This document shows, in pieces, positions 8,170 through 17,675 of a DNA stretch of 37,363 nt (position 1 is the stretch's first letter; each line of letters opens with the position of its first letter). The position numbers and the translations under genes were made by a program. The stretch is taken from assembly GCA_007713455.1 (NCBI GenBank), contig VMRT01000026.1:1-37363 (forward strand), in the 5' to 3' direction. The stretch is from Pseudomonas sp. Lineage in GTDB: Bacteria > Pseudomonadota > Gammaproteobacteria > Pseudomonadales > Pseudomonadaceae. The notes under the pieces were generated by a model. It did not search any database. It saw only the letters and a program-made list of their open reading frames with translations, and was not told the DNA's origin.

Positions 8170-9111
8170 TTAGCGGAACATCGCACTGATCGATTCGGCA
8201 TTGCTGATGCGGCGAACCGCTTCAGCCACCACTGGCGCGATGTCCAGTTGGCGAATTCGGGTGCAGGACTGTGCGGCAGCCGACAGCGGGATGGTGTTGG
8301 TCACCACCAGTTCGTCAAGCACGGAGCCTTCGATGTTCTCGATGGCGCGGCCGGACAGGATCGGGTGCGTGCAGTAGGCGTAGACCTTGGCGGCGCCATG
8401 ATCCTTCAGCGCCTTGGCTGCATGGCACAGGGTGCCGGCGGTATCGACCATGTCGTCGACGAGGATGCAGGTACGGCCATCGATGTCACCGATGATGTGC
8501 ATCACTTCCGACTGGTTGGCCTTTGGTCGACGCTTGTCGATGATCGCCAGGTCGACGCCAAGGGACTTGGCTACGGCACGGGCGCGAACTACGCCGCCGA
8601 TATCGGGGGAGACGATCATCAGGTTGTCGAAGCGCTGAGCCTGGATGTCGTCGACCAGGACCGGCGAGCCGTAGATGTTGTCCACCGGCATGTCGAAGAA
8701 GCCCTGGATCTGGTCGGCGTGCAGGTCAACGGTCAGCACACGGTTGACGCCAACGACGTCGAGCATGTCGGCCACGACCTTGGCGCTGATCGGTACACGG
8801 GCAGAGCGCGGGCGACGATCCTGGCGGGCATAACCGAAGTAGGGGATCACTGCGGTGATGCGCGACGCCGAGGAGCGGCGGAAGGCGTCGGCCAGTACCA
8901 CCAGTTCCATCAGGTTGTCGTTGGTCGGGGCGCAGGTCGGTTGAATCAGAAAGACGTCCTTACCACGAACGTTCTCGTTGATCTCGACACTGATTTCGCC
9001 GTCGGAGAATTTTCCGACGTAGGCATCACCGAGGGGGATATGCAGCTGACGTACGACACGCCGGGCCAGGTCGGGGTTGGCGTTCCCCGTGAAGACCATC
9101 ATCTTGGACAC
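8170..9111 (-). CDS. prs: Ribose-phosphate pyrophosphokinase (PRPP synthetase)
   Basis: It makes PRPP from ribose 5-phosphate and ATP, the common precursor for purines, pyrimidines, NAD, His and Trp. The GTG start at 9111 gives 313 residues starting (M)[17 protein letters not shown], the Pseudomonas form. An in-frame ATG 16 codons upstream (9159) lies inside a terminator hairpin and is less likely. Visible motifs are the flexible-loop region [12 protein letters not shown] (91-102), His131 in [13 protein letters not shown], and the PRPP loop [13 protein letters not shown] (215-227). Context matters: upp and hpt in this window use its product. The 5' leader is very short because a terminator sits 34 bases upstream. 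Confidence 0.96.
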   Translation of the reverse strand: MSKMMVFTGNANPDLARRVVRQLHIPLGDAYVGKFSDGEISVEINENVRGKDVFLIQPTCAPTNDNLMELVVLADAFRRSSASRITAVIPYFGYARQDRRPRSARVPISAKVVADMLDVVGVNRVLTVDLHADQIQGFFDMPVDNIYGSPVLVDDIQAQRFDNLMIVSPDIGGVVRARAVAKSLGVDLAIIDKRRPKANQSEVMHIIGDIDGRTCILVDDMVDTAGTLCHAAKALKDHGAAKVYAYCTHPILSGRAIENIEGSVLDELVVTNTIPLSAAAQSCTRIRQLDIAPVVAEAVRRISNAESISAMFR

Positions 9112-9144
9112 GCGCAGTACCTGCCTGAGGGTGGGTCCGATGAA

Positions 9145-9181
9145 TAAAAAGCTGTTCAAAAGGCAAGCTCTTGAACAGCTT
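9145..9181 (-). terminator. Strong rho-independent terminator between tRNA-Gln and prs
   Basis: On the minus strand an 11-bp perfect stem (AAGCTGTTCAA, 9181-9171; TTGAACAGCTT, 9159-9149) closes an 11-base loop and runs into TTTATTC. It follows the second tRNA-Gln by only 8 bases and ends 33 bases before the prs start codon. Confidence 0.9.
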
Positions 9182-9189
9182 CAAGTGTA

Positions 9190-9264
9190 TGGCAGGGGCG
9201 GCTGGATTCGAACCAACGCATGCCAGGATCAAAACCTGGTGCCTTACCGCTTGGCGACGCCCCT
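9190..9264 (-). tRNA. tRNA-Gln (anticodon TTG), downstream copy
   Basis: On the minus strand the 75 bases fold as a complete tRNA. The acceptor arm AGGGGCG pairs with CGCCCCT, followed by discriminator G and an encoded CCA. The anticodon stem CCAGG/CCTGG holds the loop TTTTGAT with anticodon TTG, and the T arm carries GTTCGAAT. It is identical to the copy 58 bases away. Both lie between ispE and prs, the tRNA-Gln position known in pseudomonads. Confidence 0.97.
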
Positions 9265-9322
9265 GTAGGGTCAACTTCTATGTATCCAGTGCGCCTTCGA
9301 TCATACGAACCTTGGGAGGTTA

Positions 9323-9397
9323 TGGCAGGGGCGGCTGGATTCGAACCAACGCATGCCAGGATCAAAACCTGGTGCCTTACCGCTTGGCGACGCCCCT
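9323..9397 (-). tRNA. tRNA-Gln (anticodon TTG), upstream copy
   Basis: This is an exact 75-base duplicate of the other tRNA-Gln, with CCA encoded and the same TTG anticodon. Identity extends a few bases to either side (9321-9400 against 9188-9267). It is first in transcription order, starting 19 bases after the ispE stop. Together they look like a tandem duplication that yields a dicistronic precursor. Confidence 0.97.
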
Positions 9398-9416
9398 GTA
9401 TCGTACAACCTGTGTG

Positions 9417-10271
9417 CTACGCACTTACTTCCTGCGCCAGTTTTTCAAGGCATCGGTGCAACATCGAAACGTTACGACCGCGGGCCACGAAACTTGGCAA
9501 AGTGTCTGGAAGTTGGCGGCGGACTTTATCAGCCTCGCCTTCGTTTGGGAAGCTCCCAAACACACAAGCTCCAGTGCCAGTCATGCTTGCCGGAACGAAT
9601 TTGTTCAACAAGCTCAAAGCGTTACGAACTTCTGGATAACGCTTCTCGACGATCGGCTGACAGTCATTATGACCGCCCCCTGCAAGAAGGCTGCGAACTG
9701 TAATGGCCGGGGTATTACGTGTCAACTCTGGGTCGGCAAATATTTCCGCTGTACTAACAGAGACTTGCGGCGCGATTACGAGGAACCAAGGTTCGGGTAA
9801 TTCGACCGGTTGCAGACGCTCGCCAACCCCCTCGGCAAAGGCTGCCCGGCCGCGAACGAATACCGGGACATCGGCGCCCAGGGTTAGCCCTAGCTCGGCC
9901 AGCTGGTCTTCCTCCAGATGCAGCTGCCACAGGTGGTTCAGGCCGAGCAGGGCGGTCGCCGCGTCGGAGCTGCCACCGCCAATACCACCGCCCATGGGCA
10001 GCCGCTTGAGCAGATGAATGTCGGCACCTTGCGGGCAACCGCTCTCATGCTGCAGCAGGCGCGCTGCGCGGACGATCAGGTTGCTGTCGTGATCGACCCC
10101 CGGCAGCTCGGTATGCAGGCGGATTTCGCCGTCTTCACGCGGGCTGAAGCTGAGTTCGTCACCATGGTCGAGAAACTGGAATAGCGTCTGCAACTCGTGG
10201 TAACCGTCGGCGCGGCGCCCGACTATGTGCAGCATCAGATTGAGTTTGGCGGGCGCTGGTAGCGTCAGCAT
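9417..10271 (-). CDS. ispE: 4-(cytidine 5'-diphospho)-2-C-methyl-D-erythritol kinase
   Basis: This GHMP kinase phosphorylates CDP-methylerythritol in the MEP route to isopentenyl diphosphate. It has 284 residues. Lys9 lies in [11 protein letters not shown], the Gly-rich ATP loop [14 protein letters not shown] at 92-105, and the catalytic Asp134 in LGADVP. The C-terminal GHMP block GTGACVFG is present. Its ATG directly abuts the lolB stop (TGAATG), so translation is coupled. Length and motifs are complete. Confidence 0.97.
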   Translation of the reverse strand: MLTLPAPAKLNLMLHIVGRRADGYHELQTLFQFLDHGDELSFSPREDGEIRLHTELPGVDHDSNLIVRAARLLQHESGCPQGADIHLLKRLPMGGGIGGGSSDAATALLGLNHLWQLHLEEDQLAELGLTLGADVPVFVRGRAAFAEGVGERLQPVELPEPWFLVIAPQVSVSTAEIFADPELTRNTPAITVRSLLAGGGHNDCQPIVEKRYPEVRNALSLLNKFVPASMTGTGACVFGSFPNEGEADKVRRQLPDTLPSFVARGRNVSMLHRCLEKLAQEVSA

Positions 10272-10892
10272 TCAACGGCCCAGCTGGCGGGGTTGCCAGT
10301 CCTTGATCACCAGGGTGATCTGCAGATCGTGCCCTTGTAGCCGGATGCGCTCGGGCAGGACGAAACCGTTGTGTTCGGCATAGGCTAGATACTCAACCTG
10401 CCAGCCGTCCTGCTCAAGACGCGCCAGGCGGCTCTCGCTGTCTATGCTCAAGCGACTGCGGCTGTCCGGTGCTGGCAGCCCGCGCACCCACCAGAGCAGG
10501 TGGGAGACCGGCAACTGCCAGCCGAGTTGAGCTTCGACCAACGCTTCGGGGGACTCCGCTTCGAAGCGACCCTGACCGGCAACTTCCAGCGACACGGCAT
10601 CCGGTCGGCCGGTGAGTCTCGTGGCGCCGCGGCCTAGGGGGCCGGACAGGCGGATGTCAAAGTAGTCTTGGCGTTGCAGCCAGAACAGCGTGCCGCTGCC
10701 GGATTCCTGTGGTGCGCGAATGCCGATCTTGCCGCTGATCTGCCAGCCATCAAGCGTTGCTACATGGCTACGGTGCTCCTTCCAGGCCGCGGTATTGCCG
10801 GGGCCTTCAACCGATTCGTGTGGGCCCAGGGCGGCACAGCCAGCAAGCAGGAGGGCCAGGCAGGGAGCAAGGAGGTTTTTCAACAGTGACAT
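10272..10892 (-). CDS. lolB: Outer-membrane lipoprotein receptor LolB
   Basis: LolB accepts lipoproteins from LolA and inserts them into the outer membrane. The 206 residues begin with a lipoprotein signal ending in lipobox LLAGC, giving Cys19 as the lipidated residue with Ala at +2, consistent with outer-membrane sorting. The mature part has the LolB pattern W-x-x-H...[15 protein letters not shown] and [14 protein letters not shown]. It starts 3 bases after the TPR lipoprotein gene and abuts ispE, an order typical of gamma-proteobacteria (lolB-ispE-prs). Confidence 0.96.
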   Translation of the reverse strand: MSLLKNLLAPCLALLLAGCAALGPHESVEGPGNTAAWKEHRSHVATLDGWQISGKIGIRAPQESGSGTLFWLQRQDYFDIRLSGPLGRGATRLTGRPDAVSLEVAGQGRFEAESPEALVEAQLGWQLPVSHLLWWVRGLPAPDSRSRLSIDSESRLARLEQDGWQVEYLAYAEHNGFVLPERIRLQGHDLQITLVIKDWQPRQLGR

Positions 10893-10895
10893 GGG

Positions 10896-12623
10896 TCAGA
10901 GCTTCTCCGATCCGGTCAGCCGCTTGATCGTCTCGAGCAAGATCGGGCTGTCCGGTTGTAGTTTGAGTGCCTTCGACCAGACCGCGCGGGCCTCGCTGCG
11001 TTCACCCTTTGTCCATAGCACTTCACCTAGATGCGCGGCGACTTCGTGGTCGGGGAAGCGCTGCAGCGCTTTGCGCAGCAAGACTTCCGCCTCGGCAAGC
11101 TTGCCCAGGCGGAAGTTGATCCAGCCAAGGCTGTCGAGGATCGCAGGATCATCGGGGTTGAGTTGGTAAGCCTGCTCGATCAGCTGCAGTGCTTCGTCAT
11201 GACGGCTGGTGCGGTCGGCCAACGTGTAGCCCAGCGCATTGAGCGCCATGGCGTTGTCAGGCTCGCGCTCGATGATGAAGCGCAGGTCGCGCTCCAGTTG
11301 GCCCAGATCGCCGCGCTTCTCCGCAAGCATGGCACGGGTGTAGAGCAGGTTGAGATCATCGGGATACTCGGCAAGTGCCTGCTCTACCAGTTGCCAGGCC
11401 TGTTCGGTTCGACTGTGCTCGGCGAGCGCCTCAATCTCGATCAGGTACAACTGGATGGCATAGTCAGGCTGCTGCTGGCGGGCATCGGCAAGCACCGCAG
11501 AGGCTTCCTGATCGCGTTTGCTGGAGTAGAGCAGCTGACTCTGTAGCAGTTTCGCCGGTAGAAATTCGTTGCCGGGGCCTACCTCGGCGAGGGCCTCCAG
11601 GGCCTTGGCTTTTTTGTCCATGGCTTGATACGCGCGGCCAAGATTGAAATGAGCGGCGTCGAGATGACTCCCGCGCTCGATCAGCTCTTCCAAGTAAACG
11701 GTGGCTTCGCGCCAGGCTTCTGCCTCCATGCACACCAGCGCCATGGAGAAGCGCAGGTCATCGTCGGCAGGATGTTGCTGGACCAGCGTGGCGAACTCGC
11801 CCATGGCGTCTTCCAGACGTTCCTGCTCGACCAGCAGGCGCGCGTAGGTCAGGCGCAGGCGTTTGTCTTCGGGGTGCTGACGAAGGCTTTTCTCCAGCAG
11901 CGGCAGGGCTTGGTCGCTGCGCTGCAGGCTGTGCAGCAGGCGCGCTTCGAGCAGGATCGATGGGATCTGGCGCTGCTTGTCCGGCTGCTCCTGCAGAAGG
12001 GCCAGCGCCTCCTCGCTGCGATCATCCTGCTGTAGCAGAACGGCCTTGCCGAAGGACAGTTGCGGGTTGTTCGGGTGCTTGAGCAGCAGCTTGTCGAAGC
12101 TCTGCAGCAGACCGGCGCGAGTGTCAGGATCGGTTTCCGAGGCTGAAAGGGCGAGGAAATCGAAATGCGTGTCGCCCTGACCCTGCAGGACCTTTTCCAT
12201 GAACTCCAAGGATTCTTCATAGCGACCGGCGCGTGCCAGCTGCACTGCGGCGGCGCGCTGTGCATCGAGACTCTCCGGCGCGTTGCGTGCCCAGATCAGG
12301 GCAGTATCCAGCGCTGCCTGATCGGCGCCTAGGTATTCGGCGATGCGGAAGCCGCGTTCGGCCACGCCCGCGTCCTGCGTGGCGTGCGCCTGCTGGACGT
12401 AGTTGCCCAGAGCGATATCGAAGCGATTGCGTTGGCCGGCCAGTTCCGCCACCAACAGTGCGTAGAGGGACTGACGGCTGAATGAGCCGTACTCTGTCGC
12501 AGTGCTGGCAGCGCTCTCCGGCGCAGCGTCCTCAACCGGCGGGCTGTTCTCGGGAGTTTGCTGCGTGAAGGTCTGGCAGCCGCCGAGTAATAGCAGGGCG
12601 GCAAGTGCGGCAAGTCTTTTCAT
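10896..12623 (-). CDS. TPR-repeat lipoprotein
   Basis: This 575-residue protein starts MKRLAALAALLLLGGC, a lipoprotein signal with lipobox and Cys16; the residue after Cys is Gln, so outer-membrane retention is expected. A longer in-frame start at 12686 would destroy the signal peptide and was rejected. The rest is a long helical array of tetratricopeptide repeats, clearest at the C-terminus (ALGYTLADRTSRHDEAL and AILDSLGWINFRLGKLAEAE patterns with A8, G8, Y11, A20 and P32 positions). Such proteins act as scaffolds for envelope assembly. It heads the lolB-ispE transcript and is divergent from hemA. No precise role can be assigned. Confidence 0.9.
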   Translation of the reverse strand: MKRLAALAALLLLGGCQTFTQQTPENSPPVEDAAPESAASTATEYGSFSRQSLYALLVAELAGQRNRFDIALGNYVQQAHATQDAGVAERGFRIAEYLGADQAALDTALIWARNAPESLDAQRAAAVQLARAGRYEESLEFMEKVLQGQGDTHFDFLALSASETDPDTRAGLLQSFDKLLLKHPNNPQLSFGKAVLLQQDDRSEEALALLQEQPDKQRQIPSILLEARLLHSLQRSDQALPLLEKSLRQHPEDKRLRLTYARLLVEQERLEDAMGEFATLVQQHPADDDLRFSMALVCMEAEAWREATVYLEELIERGSHLDAAHFNLGRAYQAMDKKAKALEALAEVGPGNEFLPAKLLQSQLLYSSKRDQEASAVLADARQQQPDYAIQLYLIEIEALAEHSRTEQAWQLVEQALAEYPDDLNLLYTRAMLAEKRGDLGQLERDLRFIIEREPDNAMALNALGYTLADRTSRHDEALQLIEQAYQLNPDDPAILDSLGWINFRLGKLAEAEVLLRKALQRFPDHEVAAHLGEVLWTKGERSEARAVWSKALKLQPDSPILLETIKRLTGSEKL

Positions 12624-12819
12624 AGGGGAAATATACGGCTGGTAAGCGGTCGCGGCATGATGACACAAGCCGCAGGGCAAGCCCATGGTCCCGGGGGCGC
12701 GCAGGCCGGTTCGGTAGCAATCGGGCTACCAATCGCATCCGACAATCGAGGGCAATGGTTGTTCTCCATCTGGCGAAGTAGGAGAATTGCGCGCTCTGTT
12801 ATCGAATCAGCGATTCTGC
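12624..12819. promoter_or_regulatory. Divergent promoter region between TPR lipoprotein gene and hemA
   Basis: The 196 bases must hold promoters for both directions. A 6-bp inverted repeat (GGTAGC, 12713-12718; GCTACC, 12725-12730) lies near the middle. I see no match to an ANR/FNR box (TTGAT-N4-ATCAA), which is sometimes found before hemA in pseudomonads. No -35/-10 pair is strong enough to call. Confidence 0.4.
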
Positions 12820-14088
12820 ATGGCTTTCCTCGCGCTTGGCATTAATCACAAGACCGCTTCGGTGGACGTCCGCGAGCGCGTAGCCTTCACGCCCGACCAG
12901 ATGGTCGAGGCCTTGCGGCAGCTGTGCCGCGTGACGCCCACCCGCGAAGCGGCGATCCTCTCCACCTGCAATCGTAGCGAGCTGTATTTGCAGCAGGATG
13001 AGGTCGAGGCCGAAGCCGTACTCGCTTGGCTGGCCAGCTATCACCGACTCAGCCTCGATGAACTCAAGGCGTGCGCCTATGTGCATGTCGACGATCAGGC
13101 CGTGCGCCACATGATGCGGGTCGCCTCCGGGCTGGATTCGCTGGTACTGGGCGAGCCGCAGATTCTTGGTCAGATGAAGTCTGCCTATGCCGTCGCACGG
13201 GAGGCCGGCAGCGTCGGGCCTCTGCTTGGCCGGTTGTTTCAGGCCACCTTCAGCACTGCGAAGACCGTGCGCACCGACACCGCCATCGGCGAGAACCCGG
13301 TTTCGGTGGCGTTTGCCGCGGTCAGTCTGGCGCGGCAGGTCTTCAGCAATCTGCAACGCAGCCAGGCCCTGCTGATCGGCGCCGGTGAGACCATCACCCT
13401 GGTCGCGCGCCATCTGCACGAGCAGGGTGTGAAGAAGATCGTGGTCGCCAACCGCACCCTCGAGCGGGCCAGCGCGCTGGCCGCCGAGCTAGGCGCGCAG
13501 GCGATCCTGCTTGCCGATATCCCGGACGAGTTGCACAACAGCGACATCGTCATCAGCTCCACCGCCAGCCAGTTGCCGATTCTCGGCAAGGGCGCGGTCG
13601 AACAGGCGCTGAAGCGACGCAAGCACAAGCCGATGTTCATGGTCGATATCGCCGTGCCGCGGGACATCGAATCGCAGGTCGGCGAGCTGGACGACGTCTA
13701 TCTGTACACGGTCGACGATCTGCATGAGGTGGTTGCGGAGAACCTCAAGAGCCGCCAGGGCGCAGCGCAGGCGGCCGAGGAACTGGTCGCGGCCGGCACC
13801 GAGGACTTCATGCAGCGCTTGCGCGAGCTGGCCGCGGTGGATGTGCTCAAGGCCTACCGGCAGCACGCCGAGCGGATTCGCGACGACGAGCTGAGCAAGG
13901 CTCAGCGTCTGCTGGCCAATGGGGGCAGCGCCGAGGAGGTTCTCGTCCAGCTCGCCCGGGGCCTGACCAACAAACTGCTGCATGCACCCAGCGTGCAACT
14001 GAAGAAACTCTCCGCCGAGGGCCGCGTCGAGGCGCTGAGCATGGCCCAGGAACTCTTCGCCCTGCACGAGGGCACGGAAAAACCATGA
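12820..14088 (+). CDS. hemA: Glutamyl-tRNA reductase
   Basis: It reduces glutamyl-tRNA to glutamate-1-semialdehyde, the first committed step of tetrapyrrole synthesis by the C5 route. The start at 12820 gives 422 residues opening [19 protein letters not shown], with catalytic Cys50 in [24 protein letters not shown], the nucleotide-binding LLIGAGET segment and the C-terminal dimerisation helix region ([10 protein letters not shown]) follow. An upstream in-frame TTG (12787) adds an unlikely extension. Its stop overlaps prfA in an ATGA, starting the hemA-prfA-prmC-moeB-murI operon. Confidence 0.97.
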   Translation: MAFLALGINHKTASVDVRERVAFTPDQMVEALRQLCRVTPTREAAILSTCNRSELYLQQDEVEAEAVLAWLASYHRLSLDELKACAYVHVDDQAVRHMMRVASGLDSLVLGEPQILGQMKSAYAVAREAGSVGPLLGRLFQATFSTAKTVRTDTAIGENPVSVAFAAVSLARQVFSNLQRSQALLIGAGETITLVARHLHEQGVKKIVVANRTLERASALAAELGAQAILLADIPDELHNSDIVISSTASQLPILGKGAVEQALKRRKHKPMFMVDIAVPRDIESQVGELDDVYLYTVDDLHEVVAENLKSRQGAAQAAEELVAAGTEDFMQRLRELAAVDVLKAYRQHAERIRDDELSKAQRLLANGGSAEEVLVQLARGLTNKLLHAPSVQLKKLSAEGRVEALSMAQELFALHEGTEKP

Positions 14089-15167
14089 AAGCTTCGCTGC
14101 TGAACAAGCTGGACATCCTGCAGGACCGTTTCGAAGAACTCACCGCACTGCTCGGCGACGCCGAAGTCATCAGCGATCAAAGCCGTTTTCGCGCCTATTC
14201 CCGCGAGTACGCCGAAGTCGAGCCGGTGATCGTCGCCTATCGCCAGCTGTGCAAGGTTCAGCAGGATCTCGAGGGCGCTCAGGCGCTGCTCAAGGACAGT
14301 GATCCCGACATGCGCGAGATGGCCGAGGAGGAGGTTGCCGAAGCCAAGGCCCAGCTCGAGACGCTTGAAGCCAACTTGCAGCGCATGCTGCTGCCCAAGG
14401 ACCCCAACGACGGCCGCAACGTGTTCCTCGAGATTCGCGCCGGCACCGGCGGCGACGAGGCGGCGATCTTTGCCGGCGATCTGTTCCGCATGTATTCGCG
14501 CTATGCCGAGAAGCAAGGCTGGCGAGTCGAGATCCTCTCCGAGAGCGAAGGCGAGCACGGCGGCTATAAGGAAGTGATTTCCCGCGTCGAGGGCGACAAC
14601 GTCTACGCCAAGCTCAAGTTCGAATCCGGCGCGCACCGCGTGCAGCGCGTGCCGGAGACCGAGTCCCAGGGACGCATTCACACCTCCGCCTGCACCGTGG
14701 CGGTGTTACCGGAGCCGGATGAGCAGGCGGCGGTGGAGATCAATCCGGCCGAGCTGCGTATCGACACCTATCGCTCCTCCGGCGCCGGCGGTCAGCACGT
14801 CAACAAGACCGACTCGGCGATTCGTATCACGCACCTGCCCACTGGCATTGTGGTCGAGTGTCAGGAAGAGCGTTCGCAGCACAAGAACCGCGCCAAGGCC
14901 ATGGCCTGGCTCGCCGCCAAGCTGCAGGACCGCCAGGACGCCGCGGCGCACAAGGAAATCTCCGAGACGCGCAAGTTGCTGGTCGGCTCCGGGGATCGCT
15001 CCGAACGTATCCGTACCTACAATTTCCCCCAAGGCCGGGTCACCGACCATCGCGTCAACCTGACGCTGTATTCGCTCAACGAAGTGATCGGCGGCGCCGT
15101 GGAGCAGGTCATCGAGCCGCTGTTGCAGGAATACCAGGCCGACCAGCTGGCCGCGCTGGGCGACTGA
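14085..15167 (+). CDS. prfA: Peptide chain release factor 1
   Basis: RF1 reads UAA and UAG and triggers peptide release. In 360 residues the codon-recognition tripeptide is PET at 190-192 (the PxT class of RF1) and the catalytic GGQ is at 235-237 in [15 protein letters not shown]. The Gln of GGQ is the substrate of PrmC, whose gene is the next one, so enzyme and target are co-expressed. Start overlaps hemA stop. Length and domains are standard. Confidence 0.98.
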   Translation: MKASLLNKLDILQDRFEELTALLGDAEVISDQSRFRAYSREYAEVEPVIVAYRQLCKVQQDLEGAQALLKDSDPDMREMAEEEVAEAKAQLETLEANLQRMLLPKDPNDGRNVFLEIRAGTGGDEAAIFAGDLFRMYSRYAEKQGWRVEILSESEGEHGGYKEVISRVEGDNVYAKLKFESGAHRVQRVPETESQGRIHTSACTVAVLPEPDEQAAVEINPAELRIDTYRSSGAGGQHVNKTDSAIRITHLPTGIVVECQEERSQHKNRAKAMAWLAAKLQDRQDAAAHKEISETRKLLVGSGDRSERIRTYNFPQGRVTDHRVNLTLYSLNEVIGGAVEQVIEPLLQEYQADQLAALGD

Positions 15168-15201
15168 TCCTTTTCGCTGCGCTCCGCGCTAAGAGCACCT
15201 C

Positions 15202-16029
15202 ATGCCAACCATCGAGTCCCTGCTGCAAAGTGCCGATCTGCCGGACTCGCCGAGCGCCAGGCTGGATGCCGAATGGTTGCTCGCGGCCGCCCTGAACAAG
15301 TCGACCAGCTATTTGCGCACCTGGTCGGAGCGCGAGGTGCCGGCAGAGTGTGCCGAGCGCTTTGCTGCTGATCTCGCACGGAGGCGTCAGGGTGAACCGG
15401 TCGCCTATATTCTCGGGCGCCAGGGCTTCTGGAGTCTGGAACTTGAAGTGGCAGCGGATACGCTGATCCCTCGGCCTGACACCGAACTGCTGGTGGAGAC
15501 CGCGCTGCAGCTGCTCCCCGCTGCACCGGCCCGGGTGCTCGATCTGGGCACCGGCACCGGCGCGATTGCGCTGGCTCTGGCGACCGAGCGGCCGGCGTGG
15601 CAGGTCTGCGGTGTGGACCGTATCGAGGCCGCCGTGAGGCTGGCTGAGCGCAACCGGCTGCGGCTCGGACTGCACAACGCTGCGTTCACCCTGAGCGACT
15701 GGTTTGCCGGTCTGAACGGCGAGCAGTTCCAGATGATCGTCAGCAATCCACCCTATATTCCGGCCAGCGACCCGCACCTGCTGCAGGGCGATGTCCGCTT
15801 CGAGCCGCAGAGTGCGCTGATCGCGGGTGCGGATGGCCTGGACGACATTCGCACGATCATCGCCCAGGCGGCGGCGCATCTGCAGTCGGGTGGCTGGTTG
15901 CTGCTGGAGCACGGTTACGATCAGGCTGAGGCGGTGCGCATGCTTTTGCTTTCCCACGGTTTCGAGGATGTGCAAAGCCGGCTCGATCTGGGTGGGCATG
16001 AGCGCATCAGCCTTGGCCGCCTGCCATGA
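15202..16029 (+). CDS. prmC: Release factor glutamine methyltransferase
   Basis: PrmC methylates the Gln of the GGQ motif in RF1 and RF2 with S-adenosylmethionine. The 275 residues have a small N-terminal helical domain, the AdoMet loop LDLGTGTGAIALALA (114-128), and the NPPY catalytic motif at 182-185. It lies 34 bases after prfA, a conserved pairing. The former name hemK reflects only its position beside hemA. Confidence 0.97.
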   Translation: MPTIESLLQSADLPDSPSARLDAEWLLAAALNKSTSYLRTWSEREVPAECAERFAADLARRRQGEPVAYILGRQGFWSLELEVAADTLIPRPDTELLVETALQLLPAAPARVLDLGTGTGAIALALATERPAWQVCGVDRIEAAVRLAERNRLRLGLHNAAFTLSDWFAGLNGEQFQMIVSNPPYIPASDPHLLQGDVRFEPQSALIAGADGLDDIRTIIAQAAAHLQSGGWLLLEHGYDQAEAVRMLLLSHGFEDVQSRLDLGGHERISLGRLP

Positions 16030-16051
16030 TTGCGTTTTGTGAGGTGCTTGG

Positions 16052-16807
16052 ATGCTGAGTGACGAAGAGCTGCTGCGCTACAGCCGGCAGATCCTGCTCA
16101 AGCAGGTCGATATCGACGGCCAGTTGCGCCTCAAACAGAGTCGCGTGCTGATCGTCGGGCTTGGCGGGTTGGGCTCGCCGGTAGCGCTCTATCTGGCGGC
16201 CGCTGGTGTCGGTGAGCTGCACCTGGCCGACTTCGATGCGCTGGATCTGACCAATCTGCAGCGGCAGATCGCTCACGACACACCCTCGCTTGGCCTGCAC
16301 AAGGTCGACTCGGCCATGGCCCGGCTGGGGGCGCTGAACCCCCATGTACAGCTGGTGCCGTATCGCAGCGGGTTGGACGCCGATTCCCTGGATGCGGCAG
16401 TGGAGCGGGTCGATCTGGTGCTCGATTGCACGGACAACTTCGGCATTCGCGAAGCGGTGAACGCCGCATGCGTGAAAGCGAAAAAGCCGCTGGTCAGCGG
16501 CGCGGCGATCCGTCTTGAGGGGCAGCTTTCGGTGTTCGATCCGCGAGTCGAAACGAGCCCCTGCTACCACTGCCTCTATGGGCACGGTAGCGAAGCCGAG
16601 CTGACCTGCAGCGAAGCCGGTGTAGTGGGGCCGCTGGTGGGCATGGTTGGCAGCCTGCAGGCGTTGGAAGCGCTCAAGCTGCTGGTTGGCTTCGGCGAGC
16701 CGCTGATTGGTCGACTGTTACTGATCGATGCGCTGTCCAGTCGCTTCCGTGAGTTGCGGGTCAAGCGCGATCCACATTGTGCGGTGTGTGGCGCAAGCCA
16801 TGGCTGA
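16052..16807 (+). CDS. moeB: Adenylyltransferase of the MoeB/ThiF (E1-like) family
   Basis: E1-like enzymes adenylate the C-terminal Gly-Gly of small sulfur carriers (MoaD or ThiS). The 251 residues show GLGGLG (36-41), the conserved DLTNLQRQ region (65-72), the active-site Cys186 in [11 protein letters not shown], and two CxxC zinc pairs (Cys171/174 and Cys243/246). MoeB and ThiF are hard to separate by eye; MoeB is preferred because this gene order (prmC-moeB-murI) is the known Pseudomonas one and no thiamine genes adjoin. It overlaps murI by 8 bases. Confidence 0.92.
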   Translation: MLSDEELLRYSRQILLKQVDIDGQLRLKQSRVLIVGLGGLGSPVALYLAAAGVGELHLADFDALDLTNLQRQIAHDTPSLGLHKVDSAMARLGALNPHVQLVPYRSGLDADSLDAAVERVDLVLDCTDNFGIREAVNAACVKAKKPLVSGAAIRLEGQLSVFDPRVETSPCYHCLYGHGSEAELTCSEAGVVGPLVGMVGSLQALEALKLLVGFGEPLIGRLLLIDALSSRFRELRVKRDPHCAVCGASHG

Positions 16808-17594
16808 CTGCGCAGCACCGGTCGGCGTCTTCGACTCCGGCGTAGGCGGGCTCTCGGTGCTGCGCGAAATTCGCCGGTGCCTGCCGCGCGAGTCGCTGCT
16901 CTATCTGGCCGACAGTGCTCACGTGCCCTATGGAGAAAAAAGCCCGGAATACATCCGTGAGCGCTGCCGTGTCATTGCGGCCTTTTTTATCGAGAAGGGC
17001 GCGAAGGCGCTGGTGGTGGCCTGTAATACCGCCACCGCCGCTGGTGTCACCGAATTGCGCGAGTTGTATCCGCAATTGCCCATCATCGCCATGGAACCGG
17101 CCGTCAAGCCCGCCGCCCAGGCCACGCGAAGTGGTGTCGTCGGCGTGCTGGCGACCACCGGAACGCTGAAGAGCGCCCGCTTTGCCGCGCTGCTCGATCG
17201 CTTTGCCGCAGATGTGCGGGTGATCACTCAGCCGTGTCCCGGTTTGGTCGAGCGCATCGAGGCAGGCGATCTGAACAGTGCCGAAACGCGCGCCATGCTG
17301 ATGACGTGGGTCGGGCCGCTGCTGGCACAAGGCTGCGACACGCTGATTCTGGGTTGCACGCATTACCCCTTTATAAGGCCGCTGCTCAGCGAGCTACTGC
17401 CTGGAAACGTCCGCCTGATTGATACCGGAGCAGCCGTCGCGCGACACTTGCGCGATCTGCTGGCGGAGCGCCATCTGCTCGCCAGTGGGGTGGCCTCCGA
17501 GCATTTCTATTGCAGCGGCGATCCGCGGCGAATGGCCAGCGTGTTGCCTATACTTTGGGGCGAAAACGCGAAAGTCGAGTTTTTCCCCCGCTAG
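16800..17594 (+). CDS. murI: Glutamate racemase
   Basis: MurI makes D-glutamate for peptidoglycan. With the start at 16800 the protein has 264 residues beginning [21 protein letters not shown]. The two catalytic cysteines are Cys75 (VACNTATAA) and Cys186 (LGCTHYPF). The start lies 8 bases inside moeB, indicating translational coupling; an earlier in-frame start at 16728 would run deep into moeB and was rejected. It is the last gene of the hemA operon, and its stop codon overlaps a terminator hairpin. Confidence 0.96.
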   Translation: MADCAAPVGVFDSGVGGLSVLREIRRCLPRESLLYLADSAHVPYGEKSPEYIRERCRVIAAFFIEKGAKALVVACNTATAAGVTELRELYPQLPIIAMEPAVKPAAQATRSGVVGVLATTGTLKSARFAALLDRFAADVRVITQPCPGLVERIEAGDLNSAETRAMLMTWVGPLLAQGCDTLILGCTHYPFIRPLLSELLPGNVRLIDTGAAVARHLRDLLAERHLLASGVASEHFYCSGDPRRMASVLPILWGENAKVEFFPR

Positions 17595-17619
17595 GAACTC
17601 CAAGCGCAGCGGGGTTTCT
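17586..17619 (+). terminator. Rho-independent terminator overlapping the murI stop codon
   Basis: CCCCGCT (17586-17592) pairs with AGCGGGG (17608-17614) over a 15-base loop, followed by TTTCT. The left arm includes the last codons of murI, so the five-gene operon ends here and pagL needs its own promoter within about 55 bases. Confidence 0.65.
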
Positions 17620-17675
17620 CAAATATGCTGGCACCAAAAAACCAAACAAATGCAGTGTTTGATAAGGAAGTTCTC

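Larger units (their letters stand above)
9188..9400 (-). repeat. Tandem 80-bp direct repeat containing the tRNA-Gln genes
   Basis: Two perfect 80-base copies (9188-9267 and 9321-9400) are separated by 53 unrelated bases. The repeat unit is the tRNA gene plus 2 to 3 flanking bases at each end, so duplicated sequence outside the gene has either diverged or was never copied. Confidence 0.9.

Noticed and set aside
5707..9147. Two long plus-strand open frames (605 and 526 codons) across ychF, pth, rplY and prs
   Set aside because: They run antisense through four conserved genes and cross gene borders, with no start signal or known domain.
9171..9800. Plus-strand frames running through the tRNA-Gln repeats, giving duplicated peptide segments
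   Set aside because: The repeated peptides are translations of the tRNA genes read on the wrong strand. Some databases contain such false proteins.
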